64,000 bases of DNA from Hyphomonadaceae bacterium JAD_PAG50586_4 (GTDB taxonomy: Bacteria; Pseudomonadota; Alphaproteobacteria; Caulobacterales; Aquidulcibacteraceae). The notes beneath the pieces were generated by a model that had not been told where the DNA came from, did not search any database, and was given only the letters and a program-made list of their open reading frames with translations. Made by a program: the position numbers and the translations under genes. Every line of letters begins with the position of its first letter. Within the stretch, counting starts at the first letter, position 1. Positions 56,834 to 64,000 of this stretch are shown here, in pieces. The DNA lies in NCBI GenBank assembly GCA_023242925.1, contig CP096134.1, forward strand, positions 2,623,501 through 2,687,500, given 5' to 3'.

Positions 56834-58242
56834 CAGCGTGCCGCCGCTGCATCGATGGCAGGTAACACCAATGCGGCGCCGAGGCCGCGATGGGTGTCGT
56901 CGCCCAAGCCATCACGCAGATGCAAGCCGCCGCGATGCAAACGCGCGACAGCCGCCACAAGACTTAAACCGAGACCAGCGCCAGGTGAGGACCGCGCGCT
57001 TTCAAGTCGCACAAAGCGCTCCAGCACACGCTCGCGATCTGCTGGCGGAATACCTGGGCCATCGTCGGACACCGCGATCTCGATGCGCCCGTCTTGGCGG
57101 CGCACCGCGCGTATTTCGATGCGCCCGCCCTCTGGCGTGTATTTCAACGCGTTCTCAATCAAGTTCGATACCGCCTGCGCAAAGAGCCCGGGCTCACCGT
57201 TCAGCACCAGCCCATCTGCAATCTCGCCGCGCAGCGTTCGCCCCTGCTCTTCTGCGGCCGGTTCGTAGAAATCGACGAGTTCGCGCAATTCTTCCGTCGC
57301 ATCGATCCGCTGGAAGCGCCAATCGGGATTGGATTCCACCCGCGCCAGCTTCAGCACCGCCGCGAACATATCGAGCAAACGATCGGCTTCTTCCAGAGCC
57401 TTCCGCAACGCCTCACGGTCCGCGTCGGTATCGGGCTCAGCGTCGAGTGCGGATTCCAGCCGATGGCGAAAACGCGTGAGCGGCGAGCGCAGATCGTGCG
57501 CGATCGCGTCGCCCGCCGTGCGAGATATGTGCATCAGACGCTCAAGCCGATCCAACATGGCGTTGATCGCATGCCCGAGTTCGTCCCATTCGTCGTCATC
57601 GCCGCGCACGGGCGCGCGCCGCGTGAGATCGCCGGCCATGACATCGCGTGTGGTGTTGGTAAGCGCCTCGACGCGGCGCGAGGCAAGCAAAGCGCCAATC
57701 AAGCCGATGGCGAGCGACGAAATCAGACCGAGCGCAGCCACCGTCCAGAGTGCGCGCGTGATGCGCCCGGCGATGAGCGCCGTGTCGCCAAGATCGCGCG
57801 CCACCAAAAGGATCGGGCCGTTGAGCAGCCGCCCCACCTGCCCGCGCGCGCGACCGCGTTGTTCGCCGCCGCTTTCATCGGTGCGTTCGAAACTGAAATC
57901 GACTTGTTGGATCGTCTCGCCGACAGGCAAGGTGGGCAATTGCGGGAAATCGCCAGTGATGACGACGCCATTGCTCTCGGCCAGCACATAGAGCAACGGG
58001 CCTTGGCGGGCGGCGCGTTCCACCACTTCCTGGTTCAAACGGCGCATGCCGCCTTCGCCATAGGCGCTCTCAAGCGCCGCGTATTCCTGTTCGGCCAGTA
58101 CGTCGGAGTCAGCGTTGAGCTGACCGATGGTGGCCACGTAGAGGTAAATCAGCAGCGCTACGACAAACAGCAGCACGATGCCGGCTTGCACCAGGGCAAG
58201 CCGGAAGGTCGTGGTCCGGAGAAGCGCGAGGCTTGGCCTCAT
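56833..58242 (-). CDS. Sensor histidine kinase, FeuQ-like
   Basis: A 469-residue kinase: transmembrane helix near 15-37, a periplasmic sensor of about 120 residues, a second transmembrane helix (TVAALGLISSLAIGLIGALL), HAMP (RRVEALTNTTRDVMAGDLTR), HisKA (AGDAIAHDLRSPLTRFRHRL) and HATPase (LIENALKYTPEGGRIEI; VSDDGPGIP). It overlaps the response regulator by four bases. Its place between degP and glnE matches the FeuP-FeuQ pair of rhizobia and Brucella, but homology to FeuQ specifically is inference from order. Confidence 0.88.
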   Translation of the reverse strand: MRPSLALLRTTTFRLALVQAGIVLLFVVALLIYLYVATIGQLNADSDVLAEQEYAALESAYGEGGMRRLNQEVVERAARQGPLLYVLAESNGVVITGDFPQLPTLPVGETIQQVDFSFERTDESGGEQRGRARGQVGRLLNGPILLVARDLGDTALIAGRITRALWTVAALGLISSLAIGLIGALLASRRVEALTNTTRDVMAGDLTRRAPVRGDDDEWDELGHAINAMLDRLERLMHISRTAGDAIAHDLRSPLTRFRHRLESALDAEPDTDADREALRKALEEADRLLDMFAAVLKLARVESNPDWRFQRIDATEELRELVDFYEPAAEEQGRTLRGEIADGLVLNGEPGLFAQAVSNLIENALKYTPEGGRIEIRAVRRQDGRIEIAVSDDGPGIPPADRERVLERFVRLESARSSPGAGLGLSLVAAVARLHRGGLHLRDGLGDDTHRGLGAALVLPAIDAAAAR

Positions 58243-58911
58243 GCCTCCAGTCGATAACCTGAACCTCGCACCGTGTGCAGCAGCGATTGCGCGAAATCGC
58301 GGTCAATCTTCGAGCGCAGACGCGAAATGTGCACGTCGATCACGTTCGTTTGCGGATCGAAATGATAATCCCACACGTTTTCAAGCAGCATCTTGCGCGT
58401 CACCGTCTGACCGGAATTACGCATGAGGTACTCCAGCAAGCGGAACTCGCGCGGCTGGAGGTCGAGCTTCTTACCCCCGCGCTTCACGGTGCGCGCCAGC
58501 AAATCCATCTCCAGATCGCCGACCTGCAGCCGCGTTTGCGTATCGCGGTCGCGGCCGTTCCAGAGCGCCTTGACGCGCGCCAGCAGCTCACGCGTAGAGT
58601 ACGGCTTGCCGAGATAATCGTTGGCGCCGGCCTCTAAGCCTTCGACACGATGATCTTCGTCATGCAACGCCGACAGCATCAGCACTGGCGTGGACAAGCC
58701 CTGATCACGCAGATCGCTTGATCACCGAGGTGCCGAGCTTCTTCGGCAACATGCGATCGAGCACGATCACGTCGTAACCGCCGTTCAGCGCCATCGACTG
58801 CCCGAGTTCGCCGTCGCCGGCGATCTCGACGTCGTGTTCGTCGGCCGTCAGCGAAGCCTTGAGGCTGGCGGCCATATCGGCGTCGTCTTCTACAAGAAGT
58901 ACCCGCATCAA
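58239..58911 (-). CDS. OmpR-family response regulator (FeuP-like), frame broken near 58720
   Basis: A receiver domain (MRVLLVEDDADMAASLKASL; phospho-acceptor in YDVIVLDRMLPKK) and a winged-helix DNA-binding domain (LQPREFRLLEYLMRNSGQTV; NVIDVHISRLRSKIDRDFAQ). The frame is lost after GTSVIKR: removing one base from AAGCGATCTGCG restores KRLRDQGLSTPVLMLSALHD and a 223-residue protein. This is one of two apparent insertions in the window and shares its local sequence with the other. Operon with the downstream kinase. Confidence 0.9.
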
Positions 58912-58925
58912 TTCTCCCTCACCCG

Positions 58926-60449
58926 TTACTCGCTGACCTCCGCCGCGATGAAGCGACGGCCCGCGCGGCCATCCACCTGCAACAGCAGCGGACGGCTCGC
59001 ACGACGCGCCGCGTCGACGGCAGTGGTGAGTTCCGCGGCAGTGCGCACGCTGCGGCCACCGGCCTGCAGAATGATGTCACCGACGCGGATGCCCTTGCTC
59101 GCGGCATCGCTGTCCGGCTCGACAGCGGTGACGACAAGACCTGCTTCGTTCGCGCCAAGCTCATAGCGCGTACGATCTTCTGCGCTCGCCGGGCGTACGG
59201 AGACGCCTAGCGAACTTTGCGCAACACCGGGCGCGCCACCTTCCGGCGTTTCAGGCGGTGTGGCGTTCGGCCCGGGGTTCGCCGCCGCAAGCGTTTGCTC
59301 GGAGGGACGTTCCTGCAGACGCAAATTCAGCGTGCGGCGATTGCCGCCGCGCAGAATTTCCACGCGCGAGGAATTGCCGATGGCCGTCGCGCCAACGCGT
59401 TGCGTGAGGTCGCGGCTGTCTTCGATGCGTTGACCGTTAAACGTCAAGATCACGTCGCCTTGCTGCAGACCGGCGCGCGCCGCCGGACCATCCGGCACCA
59501 CGCTCGCGATCAGCGCGCCACGCGGCTCTTCGAGACCAAGGCTACGCGCGATGTCCGCGTCAAGCGGTTGGATCGAGACGCCGATCCAGCCGCGCGAGAC
59601 GCGGCCGTTCTGGAGGATTTGCTGCACGATGCTGTTGGCGGTGTTGGCCGGAATGGCGAAGCCGATGCCGACGTTGCCCCCGGTCGGCGAGAAAATCGCG
59701 CTGTTCACGCCGATGACGTTGCCCGCAAGGTCGAACGTCGGACCGCCGGAATTGCCCCGGTTAATCGGCGCGTCGATCTGCATGTAGTCAACATACGCCG
59801 ATGAGCCCGCGTCGCGACGACCCATGGCCGAAACGATGCCGGCCGTGGCCGTGCCGTCGAGGCCGAACGGGTTGCCAACGGCGACAACCCAATCGCCCAC
59901 GCGCACGTGGCGCGCATCGTCAAAGGTCACATAAGGAAAGCGCCCGCCGCCGCGCACGCGCAGCACGGCAATGTCGGTGGCTTCATCAGAGCCAACAATG
60001 TCGGCCTGAATATCGCGGCCGTCGCTGGTGCGAATGGTGATCTCTTCGGCGCCTTCGACCACGTGGTGGTTGGTGACGATAACGCCGCTCTGATCGACGA
60101 AGAAGCCAGAACCAAGCGCAGTCGGCGCCGGACCACCGGGGCGACCGGGGCGGCCACGGAAGAATTCTTCAAAGCCCGGCGGCAGGCCTTCAACCTGCGG
60201 CCCGGTCGCTGCGTCCGGGCGCTGGCGCACTGAGATGGAGACCACGGCCGGGCGCACGCGCTCGATCAGGTCGGCAAAGCTCATCGGCGCGCCGTTGGGC
60301 GGGGCGACGGCGGTTGGATTGATCTCTTGTGCATTGGCGCCGTTGGAGAAAACCATCGGTGCGGCGGCAAAGCCCGCGAACAACGCTAGCGCGCTCCCGC
60401 TGGCGATCAGCGTGCGGCGTAGAAACTTCACGGTACCTGCTTCAATCAT
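58926..60449 (-). CDS. degP: DegP/HtrA-type periplasmic serine protease (Do family)
   Basis: A 507-residue protease-chaperone with an N-terminal membrane anchor or signal (TLIASGSALALFAGFAAAPM), a trypsin-like domain carrying the catalytic triad (VTNHHVVEGAEE; TDIAVLRVRG; INRGNSGGPTFDLAGNVIGV) and two PDZ domains (IGVSIQPLDADIARSLGLEE; GLVVTAVEPDSDAASKGIRV). It degrades misfolded envelope proteins. It follows ccmH and precedes the two-component genes, the common alphaproteobacterial order. Confidence 0.93.
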   Translation of the reverse strand: MIEAGTVKFLRRTLIASGSALALFAGFAAAPMVFSNGANAQEINPTAVAPPNGAPMSFADLIERVRPAVVSISVRQRPDAATGPQVEGLPPGFEEFFRGRPGRPGGPAPTALGSGFFVDQSGVIVTNHHVVEGAEEITIRTSDGRDIQADIVGSDEATDIAVLRVRGGGRFPYVTFDDARHVRVGDWVVAVGNPFGLDGTATAGIVSAMGRRDAGSSAYVDYMQIDAPINRGNSGGPTFDLAGNVIGVNSAIFSPTGGNVGIGFAIPANTANSIVQQILQNGRVSRGWIGVSIQPLDADIARSLGLEEPRGALIASVVPDGPAARAGLQQGDVILTFNGQRIEDSRDLTQRVGATAIGNSSRVEILRGGNRRTLNLRLQERPSEQTLAAANPGPNATPPETPEGGAPGVAQSSLGVSVRPASAEDRTRYELGANEAGLVVTAVEPDSDAASKGIRVGDIILQAGGRSVRTAAELTTAVDAARRASRPLLLQVDGRAGRRFIAAEVSE

Positions 60450-60636
60450 GGAGACCCTCGAAAGGACATCAGTCGGCGAGCTTAGCCCAAAGCTGGCTCA
60501 GAGCCCCAACATAGGCTCAAGTCACCGTCCCGTAAGGGTGGTTTTGGGCGAAGTTGCGATCAATTGAGGCGTGGACGGGCGCCTTTTTGCGGCCGAACGA
60601 CGCCATCCACGACGAATGCGCCGGCAAATACGACGT

Positions 60637-61032
60637 TTACCGTTCGCCCTCTTCCGGCGCCAGCGTCTCGCCCGTCGGCCGGCCGCTGCGGCGAACCGAC
60701 CAAATTGCCCACAGGCCCAGGAGCAAAAGCAGCACTGGCGCGCCCCAGAGCGCCCAGGTGCGGGGGTCCACCGGCGGGCGGAAGAGGACAAAATCGCCGT
60801 AGCGTTCGCGGAAGAAATCGCGGATCTCGCCGTCGCTATCCCCAGCGGCGACGCGCGCGCGCACAAGTGTGCGCATATCGGCGGCGATCTCGGATGTGGA
60901 TTGCGCAATCGGCTCGTTCTGACATTGAACGCAGCGGATTTCCATTTCGAGGGAGTGCGCCCGCGCCTCTTGCGCTGGATCGCCCAGCACGACCGGCGCT
61001 GCGATCGCCATTAGGATGGCGGCAAAGCTCAT
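60637..61032 (-). CDS. ccmH: Cytochrome c maturation protein CcmH
   Basis: A 131-residue inner-membrane thiol protein that reduces apocytochrome c for haem ligation. The redox motif is CVQCQN in EMEIRCVQCQNEPIAQSTSE, with the family ending YGDFVLFRPPVDPRTWALW and a transmembrane helix (APVLLLLLGLWAIW) near the C-terminus. It overlaps ccmF by four bases. The following gap of about 190 bp before degP shows no gene. Confidence 0.92.
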   Translation of the reverse strand: MSFAAILMAIAAPVVLGDPAQEARAHSLEMEIRCVQCQNEPIAQSTSEIAADMRTLVRARVAAGDSDGEIRDFFRERYGDFVLFRPPVDPRTWALWGAPVLLLLLGLWAIWSVRRSGRPTGETLAPEEGER

Positions 61033-62952
61033 GGTGCGAGTTTCCGCCGGCGCGAGAGCGCAAGCAAGCTCAGTATGCCGCCCAGCGCCATCATGATCAC
61101 GCCAATGAAGATGAGATGCACCAGCGGGTTATAATAGAGCCGGACCGTCCAGCCGGAATTATCTCGGCCGGCGTCACCCAACGCGACATAAAGATCGCCG
61201 TCGAGGCCACTCAAGATGCCAACTTCGGTCGTTGGCATCGGCGATGTCGGATAGAAGCGGCGCTCGGCCGACATGCGCTGCACTTGGCCAGGCCGCTCAA
61301 CGCGGAAATTCGCGCGCGTCGCCGCATAGTTCGCGCCCTCGATTTCGCCGACTTCGAGCAACGTCACACGGCGGCCGATGAAATCGACGCTCTCGCCGGG
61401 GCGAAGCACCGCCGCCTGCTCTTTGCGGAACGCCGTCTCGGCGATCGCGCCTAACGTCATCACACCAGCGCCCACATGCGCGAGGCTCATCGACCACACC
61501 GCCAGCGGCAGCAGCGCAAGCTTGCGCAGCGCTTGGCCTTCGCCGCGTTGCACACGCGTCCACAGATAGACGCCCCCCCGCGATCAGCCAAACGCCAAGC
61601 GCCAAGCCAATTGCGGGGATCGCGCGACCGTTCGCGAGCACAAGCGATGCGACAAGCGTGACCAAGGCGAGCCCGCAGCTGGCGCAAGCTTCATCGCCGA
61701 CGTCCGGAAATCGCCCACGCGCCACGACAGCATCGGTCCAAACGGCAGCAGCAAGAACAAGGCGCCAAGCAAGGGCGCGACTGTCATGTTGAAGAAGGGC
61801 GGACCAACCGAAATCAAACCGCCGCCCATCGCTTCGACCAGCAGCGGGTAGAGCGTGCCGATCAGCACCACCCCCGCGGCCACCGCGAGCCCGAAATTAT
61901 TCCACACCAACATGCTCTCACGGCTCACAGCCGCGAAGCCAGACGGCTGCGCCAATTTCGGTGCGCGCCATGCGTAGAGCGTGAAGCCAACGCCAAGCGC
62001 GATCGCGAGCAATACAAGCACTGCGATGCCGCGTCGTGGATCAACGGCGAAGGCATGCACGGACGTCAGCACGCCGGAGCGCACCAGGAACGTACCGAGC
62101 AGCGCCAAGCCAAAACCCAGGATGGCCAGCAGGATCGTCCAGCTCGCGATCGAACCGCGTCGCTCAGTGACAATAGCCGAATGCACCAAAGCGCACGCGA
62201 TCAGCCATGGCATGAAGCTCGCGTTCTCTACCGGGTCCCAGAACCACCACCCCCCAGCCGAGCTCGTAATAGGCCCAGTACGAGCCCAAACCGATGCCGA
62301 GCGTAAGGAATGTCCACGCCGCAAGCGTCCACGGCCGCAACGCCTTTGCCCATGCTTGATCGACGCGGCCTTCGATGAGCGCCGCAAGCGCAAGCGAGAA
62401 CGGCACACTGAGGCCCACGTAGCCAAGATACAAAAGTGGCGGGTGCGCCGCGAGCGCGGGGTCTTGCAGCAGCGGATTGAGCCCGCTGCCTTGCATCGGC
62501 GCAGGATCAAGCCGCGCGAACGGGTTGGAAAGAAAGAGCGTGTAGATCAGCGCGCCGGCCGTCACCAAGCCCTGCACGCCTATCGCGCGCGACCACAGGC
62601 CGAAACTCTGCTCGCCGCGACGCACCGCCAAGATCGCGCCAAACAGCGCCGACACCAAGCACCACAACAGCATCGAGCCCTCGTGGTTTCCCCATGTGCC
62701 GGCGATTTTGTAGATCAGCGGTTTGTCGATATGCGAGTTCGCCGCCACGGCGCCGAGGGAAAAATCCGAGGTCACGAATGCATACATCAAGCACGCAAAC
62801 GACAGCGCACAGGCCAAAGCCGCCGCTTGCGCGATTGCGGCCGCGGCAGCCGCGCGTTCGTTGTGGCCCGTGGACACGAGCCCCAGCGCACCCTGCGCCA
62901 AGCTGAGCGCCAGCGTCAGCGCCGCCGCGAATGCGCCAATCTCAGCGATCAT
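61029..62952 (-). CDS. ccmF: Haem lyase CcmF, three frame breaks
   Basis: CcmF is the multi-spanning haem lyase of system I cytochrome c maturation. From ATG 62952, overlapping ccmE by four bases: [20 protein letters not shown], the [17 protein letters not shown] helix, the tryptophan-rich [16 protein letters not shown] and the C-terminal [20 protein letters not shown]. Breaks lie at six C (62250-62255; eight would restore [10 protein letters not shown]), near 61668-61670 (one C missing, restoring [12 protein letters not shown]) and seven C at 61573-61579 (six restores [12 protein letters not shown]). Repaired length is about 641 residues. All are homopolymer-type errors. Confidence 0.92.
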
Positions 62953-63389
62953 TGCGGCGTGTCGCCTTTCCACTCACCGCGCTCTTTCAGAGCTTCGGCA
63001 ACTTCGCGCGGCATGTAGGTCTCATCGTGCTTGGCCAACACGCGTTCCGCTTCAAACGGTTGCCCGGGCGACCATGCGCCTTCCGCCACCACGCCTTGGC
63101 CCTCACGGAAAAGGTCCGGCAGGATGCCGTCGTAACGCACCTCAACGGCCGTGCCGCCGTCCGTGACCGTGAACATATACGCACCGTCCTCAGCGCGACG
63201 CACCGTGCCTTCAACGACCAGCCCGCCCAGGCGCACGCGTTGCCCCGGCCGCGCGCGCTCGGAGAGTTCCGACGGCGCGACAAAAAACGTCACCGAATCC
63301 CGCAGGCCGACAAACGTCAGCGTCATCGCGCCCACGAGCACCGCGCCGGCGGCGGCGATCATCATCAAGCGTTGGTCACGACGGCGCAT
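62949..63389 (-). CDS. ccmE: Haem chaperone CcmE
   Basis: A 146-residue inner-membrane haem chaperone: a transmembrane helix (LMMIAAAGAVLVGAMTLTFV), an OB-fold domain (VRLGGLVVEGTVRRAEDGAY; VEVRYDGILPDLFREGQGVV) and the haem-binding histidine and tyrosine in VLAKHDETYMP. Haem is bound covalently to that histidine and passed to CcmF. Start ATG 63389. Intact. Confidence 0.94.
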   Translation of the reverse strand: MRRRDQRLMMIAAAGAVLVGAMTLTFVGLRDSVTFFVAPSELSERARPGQRVRLGGLVVEGTVRRAEDGAYMFTVTDGGTAVEVRYDGILPDLFREGQGVVAEGAWSPGQPFEAERVLAKHDETYMPREVAEALKERGEWKGDTPQ

Positions 63390-64000
63390 TATTCCGCCCC
63401 CTCGCCTGCGCTCATGCGACGCGCCATTTCACGACGCGGATCGTCTGCGTTCATACGCGCATACGCCTCGCCCCAAAGCGGGCGCGCGTCGCGTCCTTCT
63501 TCCATCGCCGCCATGGCCTGGTAAATCCACGGCGCCGGATCGTTCGTGAGCGCACTCGCCTGTTGAAACGCTGCAAGCGCTTCCGGCGTCACACGCCCTT
63601 CGACGCCAACAATGGAGCGGCCGAGCCCGAGCAGCGCCTCGGCCATCTGCGGTTCGCGACGCAGCGCCATGTCAAACGCGCGTGCGGCTTCCTCGGCGCG
63701 ACCCTGATCGAGCAGCAATTGGCCGGTGTAGAAATATGGGAGCGGGTCGTTGGTGTCCTCGCGCGCCGCTTCGTTCAGGATCGCGAGCGCCTCATCGACC
63801 GTGTAGCTGCGGGGGTCGCGATCCTTTAGCGCCTCAAGCCGCGCCGCGTACGGCGCATCCGGCAATTCGGGGCGGCCAATAAAAAGGTAGGCGCCAAGCG
63901 CGGCCACCGCGACCGCGCCGCACACTGCCAAAGCCGGCAACGGAGAGCGCACGCCGCCGCCCGCGCGGCGATAGGCGCTGAGCGCCCAAAACGCCGCACC
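63389..64000 (-). CDS. ccmI: CcmI-type TPR protein, 5' end outside the window
   Basis: The frame is open to the window edge (204 codons), so the N-terminus is missing; a start at 63952 is possible but would drop part of the membrane region. A transmembrane helix (LALAVCGAVAVAALGAYLFI) is followed by TPR repeats (YTVDEALAILNEAAREDTND; PYFYTGQLLLDQGRAEEAAR; MAEALLGLGRSIVGVEGRVT). CcmI-type proteins hold apocytochrome for ligation; position before ccmE agrees. Confidence 0.83.
   Translation of the reverse strand, partial: GAAFWALSAYRRAGGGVRSPLPALAVCGAVAVAALGAYLFIGRPELPDAPYAARLEALKDRDPRSYTVDEALAILNEAAREDTNDPLPYFYTGQLLLDQGRAEEAARAFDMALRREPQMAEALLGLGRSIVGVEGRVTPEALAAFQQASALTNDPAPWIYQAMAAMEEGRDARPLWGEAYARMNADDPRREMARRMSAGEGAE

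Overview
This window is GC-rich DNA from an alphaproteobacterium. The best fit is the Caulobacterales/Hyphomonadaceae side of the class, but I cannot place it to genus. The reasons are a direct-repeat SOS box of the form GTTC-N7-GTTC beside imuAB-dnaE2, a PleC-type cell-cycle kinase next to pepN, the gene order ccmI-ccmE-ccmF-ccmH-degP-response regulator-histidine kinase-glnE, and an arginine succinyltransferase operon. It reads as chromosomal housekeeping DNA with one small mobile-element remnant. I see no CRISPR array, prophage, insertion sequence or rRNA operon.

Layout. 1-4 kb: a quorum-sensing locus (luxR-luxI-phyH, minus strand), then a truncated ArdC-type peptidase gene coupled to a Toprim gene. 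4-13 kb: purine synthesis (guaA, guaB), RNA modification (rsmB, rlmE), a Ppx/GppA phosphatase and small membrane proteins. 13-22 kb: hspQ, the arginine-degradation operon (M20 hydrolase-astA-astD-astB), and two tandem OmpA-like porins whose 3' parts are identical. 22-32 kb: tRNA-Lys, glpK, a nitronate monooxygenase, the two methylmalonyl-CoA mutase subunits with a small membrane protein between them, a YhhN lysoplasmalogenase and recQ. 32-37 kb: a three-gene envelope operon (small membrane protein, BON/OmpA protein, coiled-coil protein with a helix-hairpin-helix end) and two RNA methyltransferases. 37-43 kb: SOS mutagenesis genes imuA-imuB-dnaE2, divergent from an alkyl-DNA repair gene across one SOS box. 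43-46 kb: a pair of acyl-CoA dehydrogenases. 46-54 kb: pepN, pleC and an EF-hand/ECF sigma/anti-sigma/Spy-like operon. 54-64 kb: glnE, a two-component system, a DegP protease and cytochrome c maturation genes; the last gene runs off the window.

The most pervasive feature is technical. At least 13 otherwise normal genes carry small indels, 17 in all, mostly one base missing from a homopolymer. Essential genes such as guaA, guaB and ccmF are affected. This is the signature of a long-read assembly with residual errors, not of gene decay. For those genes I give the full span and state where the frame breaks.

The leads most worth following are the 32.6-35.2 kb envelope operon with its four WR-YLE repeat units, the luxR-luxI-phyH locus, the homogenised OmpA pair, two structured intergenic regions that look like small RNA genes (3.9-4.1 kb and 21.45-21.7 kb), and a 29-bp Fur-like palindrome upstream of a DUF2061 gene.
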